Assembly: GCF_000383595.1 (NCBI RefSeq)
Contig: NZ_KB911581.1
Location: 6,097,519 to 6,161,518 of the forward strand
DNA length: 64,000 bases
From: Streptomyces bottropensis ATCC 25435
GTDB lineage: Bacteria > Actinomycetota > Actinomycetes > Streptomycetales > Streptomycetaceae
Reading direction: 5' to 3'
Position 1 is the stretch's first letter; every line of letters begins with the position of its first letter. Positions 25,830 through 34,295 of the stretch are shown piece after piece. A model generated the notes under the pieces. It saw only the letters and a list, made by a program, of their open reading frames with translations. It did no database searches and had not been told where the DNA came from. The position numbers and the translations under genes are program-made.

Positions 25830-27784
25830 GCGTAGCTCCGCTGGGTGGGGTGGACGTACTCGAAGACGAGGTCTTCCTTGTGCAGGACGGGAGCCGTGCC
25901 GGTCCCCGTGAACTCCCAGGCGGCGGCGTACGAGAACTCCTCGTCCCGGCGCTCCGCCTCGCCGTCGGCCGTCTGGGACTCCTCGCGGAAGTGACCGCCG
26001 CAGGACTCGGCGCGGTGCAGCGCGTCGAGGCACATCAGCTCGGCGAGTTCGAGGTGGTCGACGATCCGGTTGGCCTTCTCCAGGGACTGGTTGAACTCCT
26101 CGCCCGTCCCCGGCACCTTGATCCGCCGCCAGAACTCCTCCCGGATCCGCGGAATCCGCTCCAGCGCTTTCCGCAGCCCGCTGTCGGTGCGGGCCATGCC
26201 GCAGAACTCCCACATCAGCTCGCCGAGTTCGCGGTGGAAGGAGTCGGGCGTACGGTCGCCGTCGACGGCGAGCAGCAGATTCAGCCGGTCCTCGGTCTCG
26301 GCCAGGACCTCCTGCACGACGGGGTGTTCGCGGCCGATCTCGCCCTGCTTCGGATGCCGGGCGAGGTAGTCGTTGATGGTGGCCGGCAGCACGAAGTACC
26401 CGTCGGCGAGGCCCTGCATCAGCGCGGACGCGCCGAGCCGGTTGGCCCCGTGGTCGGAGAAGTTGGCCTCGCCGATCGCGAACAGGCCGGGGACGGTGGT
26501 CTGGAGGTCGTAGTCCACCCACAGCCCGCCCATCGTGTAGTGCACGGCCGGGTAGATGCGCATCGGCACCTCGTACGGATCCTCGTCGGTGATCCGCTGG
26601 TACATGTCGAAGAGGTTGCCGTACCTGGCCTCGACGGCCTCCCGTCCCATGCGCGCGATGGCGTCGGCGAAGTCCAGGTAGACGCCCTGCCCGCCGGGTC
26701 CGACCCCCCGGCCCTCGTCGCAGACGTTCTTCGCGGCGCGGGAGGCGATGTCCCGCGGGACGAGGTTGCCGAAGGAGGGGTAGATCCGCTCCAGGTAGTA
26801 GTCGCGCTCGTCCTCGGGGATCCGGTTCGCCGGGCGCTGGTCGCCCTTCGCCTTCGGCACCCAGATCCGGCCGTCGTTGCGCAGCGACTCGCTCATCAGC
26901 GTCAGCTTGGACTGGTGGTCACCCGTGCGCGGGATGCACGTGGGATGGATCTGGGTGAAGCAGGGGTTCGCGAACAGCGCGCCCCGCCGGTGGGCCCGCC
27001 ACACGGCCGTCGTGTTCGAGTTCATGGCGTTGGTCGAGAGATAGAAGACGTTGCCGTACCCACCGCTCGCCAGCACCACGGCGTCCGCGAAGTACGTGTC
27101 GATCTTCCCCGTGATCAGGTCCCGCGCCACGATCCCGCGCGCCCGCCCGTCGACCACGATCAGGTCGAGCATCTCCGTGCGCGGGTGCATCTCCACGTTG
27201 CCGGCCGCGATCTGCCTGCTGAGGGCCTGATAGGCGCCCAGGAGCAGTTGCTGCCCCGTCTGTCCCCGGGCGTAGAACGTCCGCGACACCTGGACGCCGC
27301 CGAAGGAGCGGGTGTCGAGCAGACCGCCGTACTCCCGGGCGAACGGCACGCCCTGCGCCACGCACTGGTCGATGATCTCCACCGAGATCTGCGCGAGCCG
27401 GTGGACGTTCGACTCCCGCGCCCGGAAGTCGCCGCCCTTGACGGTGTCGTAGAACAGCCGGTGGACGGAGTCGCCGTCGTTGCGGTAGTTCTTCGCGGCG
27501 TTGATGCCGCCCTGGGCGGCGATCGAGTGGGCGCGGCGCGGGGAGTCCTGGTAGCAGAACTGGACCACGTGGTAGCCCTGTTCGGCGAGCGTGGCACCCG
27601 CCGAACCGCCCGCGAGCCCCGTGCCGACGACGATCACCGTGTGCTTGCGGCGGTTGGCGGGATTGACCAGCCTGGCCTCGAAACGGCGCCTGTCCCAGCG
27701 CTCGGCGACCGGGCCGTCGGGGGCCTTGCCGTCGACGACCGGTTCACCGGTGGTGTAGTCCGTGAATGCGGAGGACGTGGTCAT
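25826..27784 (-). CDS. sdhA: Succinate dehydrogenase/fumarate reductase flavoprotein subunit
   Basis: A 652-residue SdhA of the longer type. Visible: FAD-binding VIVVGTGLAGGSAGATLAEQ, the FAD-linking histidine in AHSIAAQGGINAAK, the substrate loop THPTCIP, and HYTMGGLWVDYDLQT with LFAIGEANFSDHGANRLG near the C-terminus. It oxidises succinate to fumarate (or the reverse). The start MTTSSAFTDYTTGE at 27784 is 2 bases past the sdhC stop. The large size and single five-helix SdhC place the complex in the diheme quinone-reductase group. Confidence 0.96.
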   Translation of the reverse strand: MTTSSAFTDYTTGEPVVDGKAPDGPVAERWDRRRFEARLVNPANRRKHTVIVVGTGLAGGSAGATLAEQGYHVVQFCYQDSPRRAHSIAAQGGINAAKNYRNDGDSVHRLFYDTVKGGDFRARESNVHRLAQISVEIIDQCVAQGVPFAREYGGLLDTRSFGGVQVSRTFYARGQTGQQLLLGAYQALSRQIAAGNVEMHPRTEMLDLIVVDGRARGIVARDLITGKIDTYFADAVVLASGGYGNVFYLSTNAMNSNTTAVWRAHRRGALFANPCFTQIHPTCIPRTGDHQSKLTLMSESLRNDGRIWVPKAKGDQRPANRIPEDERDYYLERIYPSFGNLVPRDIASRAAKNVCDEGRGVGPGGQGVYLDFADAIARMGREAVEARYGNLFDMYQRITDEDPYEVPMRIYPAVHYTMGGLWVDYDLQTTVPGLFAIGEANFSDHGANRLGASALMQGLADGYFVLPATINDYLARHPKQGEIGREHPVVQEVLAETEDRLNLLLAVDGDRTPDSFHRELGELMWEFCGMARTDSGLRKALERIPRIREEFWRRIKVPGTGEEFNQSLEKANRIVDHLELAELMCLDALHRAESCGGHFREESQTADGEAERRDEEFSYAAAWEFTGTGTAPVLHKEDLVFEYVHPTQRSYA

Positions 27785-27786
27785 GG

Positions 27787-28557
27787 TCAGCTCACCACTC
27801 CGGTCATGACGGCGAGGGGTACGGAGACGAAGCCCAGGGTCAGTACCAGGGCGAGGACGTTCGCGGTGGCCTTCAGGGCGCGGTCGCGGGTGCGGCTGCC
27901 GACGCCAAGGCTCTGGGCGGCGCTCCAGAAGCCGTGCCGGACGTGCAGGCCGAGCGCGAGCATCGCGACGAGGTAGACGGTGTTGCCGTACCAGGTGGAG
28001 AAGGTGTCGATCACGTTCTGGTACGGGTGTCCGGCCTGGAAGCCGCCCGGGTGGACGGTGCCGGTCGTCAGGTCGAGGATGTGCCAGACGATGAACAGGC
28101 CGAGGATGACGCCGCCCCAGCGCATGGTGCGGGTGGCGTAGCTCGCCCGGCGCTTCTTGTGGACGTACTTGTCCGGCCGGGCCCGGAGGTCTCGGCGGCT
28201 GAGCTGGTAGGCGGCGGTGGCGTGGGCGACGACCGCGGCGACGAGGACCACGCGGACGATCCACAGGGCCCACTCGTGGTGCAGGAAGGGCTCACCGAGG
28301 GTGCGCAGCCAGTGGGCGTAGCCGTTGAACTCGTCCGAGCCGAAGAAGATCTTGAGGTTGCCGAGCATGTGGACGACCAGGTACGCCAGCATGATCAGTC
28401 CGCTGACGGCCATCACCGTCTTCCTGCCGAGGGAGCTGTCCCACACCGAGCGCACCCGGGACGGTTTCCGTCCCGGCCGTCCCGGCCGTCCCGTCCGTTT
28501 CGCACGTTCCGCCGGTCCCGGACCTTTCGCCCGTTCCGTCCGCGTTGCCAGAGCCAT
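27787..28557 (-). CDS. sdhC: Succinate dehydrogenase cytochrome b subunit (single membrane anchor)
   Basis: A 256-residue membrane anchor with five TM helices and several histidines positioned as b-heme ligands (VVHMLGNLK, LHHEWALWI, VVAHATAAYQ, VWHILDL, LGLHVRHGFW). Homologs of this fused type bind two hemes and need no SdhD, and none is present. The first ~35 residues are a basic, Arg/Gly/Pro-rich extension (GRPGRPGRKP) encoded by a short tandem repeat around 28470-28500. It is first gene of the operon and divergent from the LysR gene, with 93 bp between the two start codons. Confidence 0.93.
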   Translation of the reverse strand: MALATRTERAKGPGPAERAKRTGRPGRPGRKPSRVRSVWDSSLGRKTVMAVSGLIMLAYLVVHMLGNLKIFFGSDEFNGYAHWLRTLGEPFLHHEWALWIVRVVLVAAVVAHATAAYQLSRRDLRARPDKYVHKKRRASYATRTMRWGGVILGLFIVWHILDLTTGTVHPGGFQAGHPYQNVIDTFSTWYGNTVYLVAMLALGLHVRHGFWSAAQSLGVGSRTRDRALKATANVLALVLTLGFVSVPLAVMTGVVS

Positions 28558-28614
28558 GCCCACGACGCTAGAGCGGCAAGGCCCCATCGGTCCAAGACAT
28601 GGAACAGCTCGATT

Positions 28615-28633
28615 CGATAGCCGGAGACTATCG
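28615..28633. promoter_or_regulatory. LysR-type binding site in the sdhC/lysR divergent promoter
   Basis: CGATAG-N7-CTATCG, a perfect 6+6 dyad containing ATAG-N7-CTAT, which satisfies the T-N11-A rule for LysR-type regulators. It lies 17 bases before the LysR start and 57 before the sdhC start on the other strand. Confidence 0.72.
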
Positions 28634-28650
28634 TCCCGTATCGTGGAGGG

Positions 28651-29535
28651 ATGCAGTTCCAGCAGCTCCAGTACTTCGTCGCGGTGGCCGAGACCCGGCA
28701 TTTCACCCGGGCCGCCGAGCTGGTCCATGTGGCGCAGCCCTCGCTCTCGCAGCAGATCAAGGCGCTGGAGCGGGAGTTGGGCGCGGACCTCTTCCGGCGG
28801 GCGCGAGGCAACATCACACTGACGGACGCCGGTGAGGCGCTGCTGCCGCTGGCCCGGCGCATCCTCGCCGACACCGACACCGCCCGGCACGAGGTGCAGG
28901 AGCTGGTCCAGCTGCGCCGGGGGCGGGTCCGGCTCGGCGCGACCCCGAGCCTGTGCACGGGGCTGCTGCCCGACGTGCTGCGCGCCTTCCACGACCGCTA
29001 CCCCGGCATCCGGCTGCTGATCGAGGAGGGCGGCTCCCACGACCTGGTCCGCCAGCTCGCGCGCGGCGCCCTGGACCTGGCCCTGGTGGTCCTGCCGCTC
29101 CCCACGCCCTCTCCGGCCCTGACCACGGTGGAGCTGCTACGGGAGGACCTGGTCGTGGTCTCCTCGCCGGACGCGCCGAGGCCCGGCGACGGTCGCCGTA
29201 CCGTCCGTGTGTCGGACCTGGAGGGCGAGCGTCTGGTCATGTTCCGCCACGGCTACGACCTGCGGGAACTCACCGTCGCCGCGTGTCGCTCCGCGGGGTT
29301 CGAGCCGGATTTCGCGGTGGAGGGGGGTGAGATGGACGCGGTCCTGGGGTTCGTCCGGGCGGGGCTGGGTGTGGCCGTGGTCCCGCGGATGGTCGCGACG
29401 CGCTCGGGGCGGGGCCTACGGGTCACCCCCTTGGCCCGCCCCGGTCTGCACCGGACCATCGCGCTGGCTCACCGCAGCGATGTGGCTCCGCCTCGGGCCG
29501 CGCGGGAGTTGCAGCGGATGTTGGTCGAGCGGTGA
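28651..29535 (+). CDS. LysR-family transcriptional regulator
   Basis: A 294-residue LTTR. N-terminal helix-turn-helix (MQFQQLQYFVAVAETRHFTRAAELVHVAQPSLSQQI in the usual register), linker helix, and a periplasmic-binding-like effector domain from ~residue 90 (RVRLGATPSLCTGLLPDVL). The ATG at 28651 is directly behind GGAGGG. It is divergent from sdhCAB with a dyad between them, so it very probably controls this succinate dehydrogenase operon. The effector is unknown; a C4 dicarboxylate is a reasonable guess. Confidence 0.93.
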   Translation: MQFQQLQYFVAVAETRHFTRAAELVHVAQPSLSQQIKALERELGADLFRRARGNITLTDAGEALLPLARRILADTDTARHEVQELVQLRRGRVRLGATPSLCTGLLPDVLRAFHDRYPGIRLLIEEGGSHDLVRQLARGALDLALVVLPLPTPSPALTTVELLREDLVVVSSPDAPRPGDGRRTVRVSDLEGERLVMFRHGYDLRELTVAACRSAGFEPDFAVEGGEMDAVLGFVRAGLGVAVVPRMVATRSGRGLRVTPLARPGLHRTIALAHRSDVAPPRAARELQRMLVER

Positions 29536-29618
29536 GGGTTCGCTGGTTTCCCGTTCGCGCCGTCGGTGGGAAGCGCCGTTGGGGTCTACGGGCTGCGGTC
29601 TGCGGTCTGCGGGCTCGT

Positions 29619-29663
29619 CGTGGTTGATCGCGCGGTTCCCCGCGCCCCCGGAGGGGCGCGCTG
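29619..29663 (-). repeat. Dispersed intergenic repeat, copy 3
   Basis: On the minus strand GGGGGCGCGGGGAACCGCGC continues GATCAACCACGACGAGCCC, the classic form of the element. It lies in the 158-bp gap downstream of both the LysR gene and the convergent GGDEF-EAL gene. Confidence 0.7.
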
Positions 29664-29693
29664 CACGCGTCGGCGGCTGGGAAGGAACCTCTC

Positions 29694-31838
29694 CTACCCC
29701 GTCGCGTCCACCAGTGCCAGTTCGTGGAGCCGCTCCGGCGGCCCCGGGCGGGCGTAGTACCAGCCCTGGGCCGTGTCGCAGCCGAGGATCCGCAGCTGCT
29801 CGGCCTGGGCCCCCGTCTCCACACCCTCGACCGTGACCGCCAGATCGAGGCTGTGGGCCAGGGAGACGATCCCCTCGACGATCTTCAGGTCGACGGGGTC
29901 GGCCGGGAAACGCTGCATGCTCTGGGTGAAGGACCGGTCCAGCTTCAGGACACGGACCGGCAGCCGGCGGAGGTTGGCGAGGTTGGAGTAGCCGGTGCCG
30001 AAGTCGTCGAGGGCGATGTCGACGCCCATCTCGGAGAGCCTGCGCAGCGGCTTGAGCAGGTCGTCGTCGGCGCCGATCAGGGCGGACTCGGTGACCTCCA
30101 GGCAGAGGGCGTCCGGTTCGAGTCCGGCGCGCTCCAGGATGTCCACCGTGTCCTGGACCAGCCCGGGGTGGGTCAGCTGGCAGGGGGAGAGGTTGACGTT
30201 GACGCGCAGCGGTTCGGTCGCCCCGCTCCCGCCGTCGCGTTCCTGCCATGCGCGGGCCTGACGGACCGACTGCTCCAGGACCCAGCGGCCGAGCGGCACG
30301 ATCAGGCCGGTGCGTTCGGCGAGCGGGATGAAGCGGTCGGGGCCGAGGACGCCGTGCTGCGGATGCAGCCAGCGGACCAGGGCCTCGGCGCCGCGCACGG
30401 TGCCGTCGCCGAGGTGGACCAGGGGCTGGTACTCGATGAAGAACTCGCCCCGGTCCAGGGCCGCGGGCAGCGCCGTCGTGAGCCCGTGCCGGGTGATGGC
30501 GCGGGCGTCGGCCTCCGCGTCGGCGACCTCGTAGCGGTTGCCGCCCGCCGACTTCGCCCGGTACATCGTGATGTCGGCGCTGCGCAGCACCTCCGCCGGG
30601 CCCCGCTCCCCCGCCGGACCCTCGACGATGCCGATACTGCCGCGGACCAGCAGTTCCCGGCCCTCGATGCGCACCGGGGTGACCAGCGCGTTCATGATGC
30701 GGTCGGCGAGTTCGTCGACCTCGTGCTCGGTGTCGGTGCCGGTGGTCAGCGCCACGAACTCGTCGCCGCCGAGCCGGGCGACCATTTCACCGGGCGCGGT
30801 CGCGCAGGACTGGAGCCGGTCGGCGACCTCGACGAGCAGCCGGTCGCCGGCCGCGTGCCCGAGGCTGTCGTTGATGGTCTTGAAGCCGTCGAGGTCGAGG
30901 TAGCACAGGCCGAAGCGCTGACCGTCGCCCGCCGCGAGGGCCTTCTCCAGGCGCTCGAAGAACAGGGTGCGGTTGGGCAGTCCGGTGAGCGCGTCGTGCG
31001 TGGCCTCGTAGCGGAGGCGGAGATTGAGCAGCCGGCGCTCGGTGGTGTCCTCCATGAGGGCCAGCTGGTACTGGGGCCGGCCGTCCGCGTCCCGCAGCAG
31101 GGACACCGTCAGGTTGGTCCACAGGACCGTCCCGTCCGGCCGGTGGAACGCCTTTTCGGTGTGGTAGTGCTCGCGCTCGCCGCCGACCAGTTCGTCGTAC
31201 AGGCGCCACACCTGGGGTGCGTCCTCGGTGTGTTTCCACTCGGGGACCCGGCGCCCGCGCATCGCCTGCTCGGTGAGCCCGAACATGCGCAGCAGCGCCC
31301 CGTTGACCTGGAGGATGTTGCCGTCGAGGTCGGCGATGCCGATGCCTATGGCGGCGCCCTCGAACACCGCGCGGAACCGGGCCTCGGTGGCGTGCAGCGC
31401 GAGGGCGACCGCGCCCTGGGCCTCCAGCGCGGCGCGGGCGATGGCCTCCTGCTCGGCCAGCGTCCGCTGCCTGAGCGCCTCGGCGAATCCGGCGGCCATC
31501 GAGGACTGCAGCCGCCCGGCACGGGCCCGCAGGTCCTCCTGGGGGCCGTCTCCACCGCAGTAGAGCACCAGATAGGCGCCGACGCAGTCCAGGGTCTGGC
31601 CGAGCGCCTCGGGTTCGGTGCAGTGGGCCTCGACGAGGGCGGCGCCGACGGCCCTGCCCGCCTCGGCGTCGTACGTCCTCGCCCGCAGTGCCTCGCTCAG
31701 TCTGCGGGCGAGCGGCAGCAGTCGTTCCTCGAACTCGGGCCGGGTCAGCGACGTGGAGGTGGCGGGGAAGACCGCGCGGCTCCAGATGGTCGCGAACCGG
31801 CGGAGTCTGTCCTCCGGCCCGTCCGGCTCCGCCCTCAC
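29694..31838 (-). CDS. PAS-GGDEF-EAL cyclic-di-GMP turnover protein
   Basis: A 714-residue cytoplasmic protein: an N-terminal helical region of unknown type (1-150), PAS/PAC (~153-270, FRAVFEGAAIGIGIADLDGN..EDTTERRLLN), GGDEF (~277-440, intact ARLGGDEFVAL), EAL (~465-714, intact GAEALVRW, LEVTESALI, DDFGTGYSNL and TVEGVET). Both active sites look competent, so it may make and degrade c-di-GMP. The GTG at 31838 overlaps the stop of the DUF574 methyltransferase (GTGA). Architecture, size and neighbourhood (next to the SCO0930-type lipoprotein) resemble RmdA of Streptomyces as I remember it. Confidence 0.93.
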   Translation of the reverse strand: MRAEPDGPEDRLRRFATIWSRAVFPATSTSLTRPEFEERLLPLARRLSEALRARTYDAEAGRAVGAALVEAHCTEPEALGQTLDCVGAYLVLYCGGDGPQEDLRARAGRLQSSMAAGFAEALRQRTLAEQEAIARAALEAQGAVALALHATEARFRAVFEGAAIGIGIADLDGNILQVNGALLRMFGLTEQAMRGRRVPEWKHTEDAPQVWRLYDELVGGEREHYHTEKAFHRPDGTVLWTNLTVSLLRDADGRPQYQLALMEDTTERRLLNLRLRYEATHDALTGLPNRTLFFERLEKALAAGDGQRFGLCYLDLDGFKTINDSLGHAAGDRLLVEVADRLQSCATAPGEMVARLGGDEFVALTTGTDTEHEVDELADRIMNALVTPVRIEGRELLVRGSIGIVEGPAGERGPAEVLRSADITMYRAKSAGGNRYEVADAEADARAITRHGLTTALPAALDRGEFFIEYQPLVHLGDGTVRGAEALVRWLHPQHGVLGPDRFIPLAERTGLIVPLGRWVLEQSVRQARAWQERDGGSGATEPLRVNVNLSPCQLTHPGLVQDTVDILERAGLEPDALCLEVTESALIGADDDLLKPLRRLSEMGVDIALDDFGTGYSNLANLRRLPVRVLKLDRSFTQSMQRFPADPVDLKIVEGIVSLAHSLDLAVTVEGVETGAQAEQLRILGCDTAQGWYYARPGPPERLHELALVDATG

Positions 31839-32647
31839 GCCTTGGTCCCCACGCCGGCGAACTGCGCGTAGGCGTACGGATCCTCGTCCTCGGAAGCCGT
31901 GTCGGGCCGCCACTCGGCCATCGGCACCACTCCGGGTTCCACCATGTCGTACCCCTCGAAGAACCGCGCGACCTCGTCGGACGTGCGCATGGTCAGCGGA
32001 TTGCGAATGTTCCGGTACACGTCCACCACGCCTGCCGCCCGCTCCGCGGGCAACGGGATTCCCTCACGGCAGGCGTGCGAGACGATCATCAGGCTGCCGG
32101 GCGCGAGGGCGTCGCGCAGCTCCGCCACCGCTCCGTACGGGTCGTCCGTGTCCTCCACGAAATGCAGTATGGCAACCAGGAGCAGCGCCACCGGCCGGTT
32201 CAGGTCGATCAGTCGGCGGACAGGGGGGCTCTCGAGGATTTCCCGGGGCTTGCGGAGGTCGGCCGCGACCACGTCCACGTCGTCGTTCCCCTTCAGAACC
32301 TCCTGGCTGTGTGCTACGGCGACGGGGTCGTGGTCGACGTAGACGACCCGTGCGCCGGGGCTGGCCTCCCGGGCGACCTCGTGCACGTTTCCGAAGGTGG
32401 GGATCCCGGATCCGATGTCCAGGAACTGGGTGATGCCCGCGTCGGCCGCGTACCGCACGGCGCGGCGCATGAACGCCCGGTTCGCCTGCATGATCTTGGG
32501 CAGGCCCGGCACGTGCTCCATGGCCCTGCGGGCCGCTTCCCGGTCGACCTCGAAATTGTGCGAACCACCCAGGTAGTAGTCGTAGATGCGTGCCACGGAC
32601 GGCATCGAGATGTCGATGTTCCGCGGCGCCCAGGCGGGACGCTCCAT
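31835..32647 (-). CDS. DUF574-family SAM-dependent methyltransferase
   Basis: A 270-residue actinobacterial S-adenosyl methyltransferase. Signature: PSVARIYDYYLGGSHNFEVDR near the N-terminus, the SAM motif FLDIGSGIPTFGNVHEVA, VVYVDHDPVAVAHS, AILHFVEDTDDPYG and FEGYDMVEPGVV. The family is abundant in Streptomyces and its substrates are mostly unknown. The ATG at 32647 has GGAG upstream. Its stop overlaps the start of the c-di-GMP protein, so the two are made together, an unusual pairing that hints at a shared signalling role. Confidence 0.92.
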   Translation of the reverse strand: MERPAWAPRNIDISMPSVARIYDYYLGGSHNFEVDREAARRAMEHVPGLPKIMQANRAFMRRAVRYAADAGITQFLDIGSGIPTFGNVHEVAREASPGARVVYVDHDPVAVAHSQEVLKGNDDVDVVAADLRKPREILESPPVRRLIDLNRPVALLLVAILHFVEDTDDPYGAVAELRDALAPGSLMIVSHACREGIPLPAERAAGVVDVYRNIRNPLTMRTSDEVARFFEGYDMVEPGVVPMAEWRPDTASEDEDPYAYAQFAGVGTKA

Positions 32648-33025
32648 CTGTGTACTCCAGCGCTTCGGGGGTGGTGTGGGCGATCCGGTGTTCGAGCTGA
32701 GGCTACTGATCGCCCGCCGAAGGGGCGAGTAAAAACGGAAATTGACCGTCCGTTCAACGTCGCCGCCGATGCCACCTGCCCAACCACCGCCCCTGCCATG
32801 CCCGTTCGTCCGTGGAGGTTGCGCCTGCCGGAGAACAGCGGGCCCGGACGGCCCGGTTCGGGCGCGTCCGGGCATACGAAGCGGTCCGCCCCCTCCGTGC
32901 GGTGCGGAGGGGGCGGACCTGATCGGCCGCGCTGATGTGGTGCGTCCGGCACTCTCTTCTCGTCCACTCCCTTCCGCGTGCGGTGATGTGAATGGCGAGG
33001 CGGTCCACCCCTGGGGAAGGTGTCC
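32648..33025. other. 378-bp gap between the methyltransferase and the lipoprotein genes
   Basis: No gene seen. Next to the methyltransferase is an A/T-rich patch (about 32729-32760) suited to the promoter of the methyltransferase/GGDEF-EAL operon. At 32883-32919 is the lipoprotein terminator. Confidence 0.5.
32883..32919 (-). terminator. Perfect 15-bp hairpin after the lipoprotein gene
   Basis: Arms GGTCCGCCCCCTCCG (32883-32897) and its complement (32905-32919) with a 7-base loop, about 105 bases past the stop at 33026. Confidence 0.85.
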
Positions 33026-34033
33026 TTACTGCGCGCCGATCGGCTCTCCGTCGCCGTTGATGGCGAACCAGGTACCGCCGACACCCTGGCCGTTGGTGTC
33101 GCCGGGCGACTTGTCGTTGGCGAAGGTGTAGAGCGGGATGCAGTTGATGGTCTGCTGCTTGAAGCCGTCAGGACGGTCGAAGACCGTGTAGCCCTTCAGC
33201 AGGATGCCCTTGGTGTCGTTCTTGTCGACCGGGGCGACGACGGGCCACTTGTCGAGGCAGGCGCCGGTGCACTTGGTGGACATCGGCCACTGGGTGTCCT
33301 TCATGAACCGGTAGACCGTCATGCCGTTCTTGTCGACGACGATCTCGCCCAGCTTGGCGTCGTTGCGGGTGGTCAGGCCGGCCTGCTCGACCGCCTCGCC
33401 ACCGCCGCCGCCGGTGCCGCCCGTGCCGCCGCCGGTGCCGCCGCCCTTGGTGGAGGCCTTCTTGCCGTTGGGCGCCGAGGCGAACCAGGTGCCCTTGACG
33501 CCCTGGCCCTTGATGTCGCCGGCCTTGGTGTCCTTGGCGAAGTAGTACATCGGCCAGCCGCCGACCGTCAGCTGCTTGGTGCCGTCGGGACGGCTGACCT
33601 CACCGAGCAGGGCCTTGTCGACGCCCTCGGCGGCGGTGGCGCCCGAGGCGGGAACCGGCGGCCAGGTGGTGGCGCACTCGCCCTCACAGGTCGTCTTCGG
33701 CGGCTCGAACGAGTCCTTGTCGAAGCGGTACAGGGTGCGTCCGGCGCTGTCGGTGAGGACCTTGCCGTACTCGTCGCTGTTCCACACCGTCAGCTGGCCG
33801 GCGGCGGCCGCCGTGGTGGACTGGGCCTGGTCCGAGGTACCGGAACCGGCCGCGCCGACACCGGCCGTACCGGTACCGGTGCCCGCTATGGTGCCGGCAC
33901 CGAGCGTCGGGGAGGAAGCGGCGCCCACGTTCTGCGAGGACGTCGACCCCTGTTCCTGACCGCACGCCGTCGTCAGCACCAGTACAGCCGCAGCTGTCGC
34001 TACGAGTGAGGCGCTCCGCCAGGAGGTCTTCAT
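33026..34033 (-). CDS. SCO0930-type lipoprotein with two secreted repeats
   Basis: A 335-residue lipoprotein: signal peptide with lipobox LTTAC (Cys ~24), low-complexity Gly/Ser/Thr linker, then two copies of the Lipoprotein_15 'secreted repeat' pair separated by a Gly/Thr-rich spacer (GGGTGGGTGGTGG). Each half contains a SAGRTLYRFDKD / KNGMTVYRFMKD strand, a CxGxCxxxWP(P/V) motif (CEGECATTWPP, CTGACLDKWPV) and a GxxxxTWF end. The paired cysteines CxxxC-W-P recall heme/copper-binding or redox folds, but no function is established. One odd cysteine (INCIPLY) breaks the repeat symmetry. It is transcribed towards the methyltransferase but separated by a terminator. Confidence 0.9.
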   Translation of the reverse strand: MKTSWRSASLVATAAAVLVLTTACGQEQGSTSSQNVGAASSPTLGAGTIAGTGTGTAGVGAAGSGTSDQAQSTTAAAAGQLTVWNSDEYGKVLTDSAGRTLYRFDKDSFEPPKTTCEGECATTWPPVPASGATAAEGVDKALLGEVSRPDGTKQLTVGGWPMYYFAKDTKAGDIKGQGVKGTWFASAPNGKKASTKGGGTGGGTGGTGGGGGEAVEQAGLTTRNDAKLGEIVVDKNGMTVYRFMKDTQWPMSTKCTGACLDKWPVVAPVDKNDTKGILLKGYTVFDRPDGFKQQTINCIPLYTFANDKSPGDTNGQGVGGTWFAINGDGEPIGAQ

Positions 34034-34268
34034 TCCAACTCCCCGTGTATCCGGTGGGTGTTGCAGCGCCCTATTGCGCCGCTTGCTGGTCCTAGGTACG
34101 GGCGGGAGTGGCCGAAGTGTTCAATGCGGCCGGATTTTCTTTCCGGAGTCTGTGGCGCGGTGCCCTCCATCGGCCCGCGAGGAGGTCGAACGAAGGGTCA
34201 GCGTCGGGCATCCGTACTCAAACCTTCGGGGCCCGTTCTTCCCCCATCCGGAGCAATCCGCCCGGGCT

Positions 34269-34282
34269 CCCGCGTACGCGGG
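34269..34282. promoter_or_regulatory. 14-bp perfect palindrome before the proline-rich protein gene
   Basis: CCCGCGTACGCGGG, 14 bases before the start at 34296. It could be an operator or simply a stable hairpin near the ribosome site. Confidence 0.4.
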
Positions 34283-34295
34283 CGCGCGAGCCCGG

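Noticed and set aside
31835..34033. Horizontal transfer island
   Set aside because: Composition, codon bias and recalled gene order agree with the surrounding chromosome; no integrase, tRNA or attachment site is visible.
34058..34295. N-terminal extension of the proline-rich protein
   Set aside because: The frame is open further upstream but the added residues lack a signal peptide, and the hydrophobic signal only makes sense with a start near 34296-34308.
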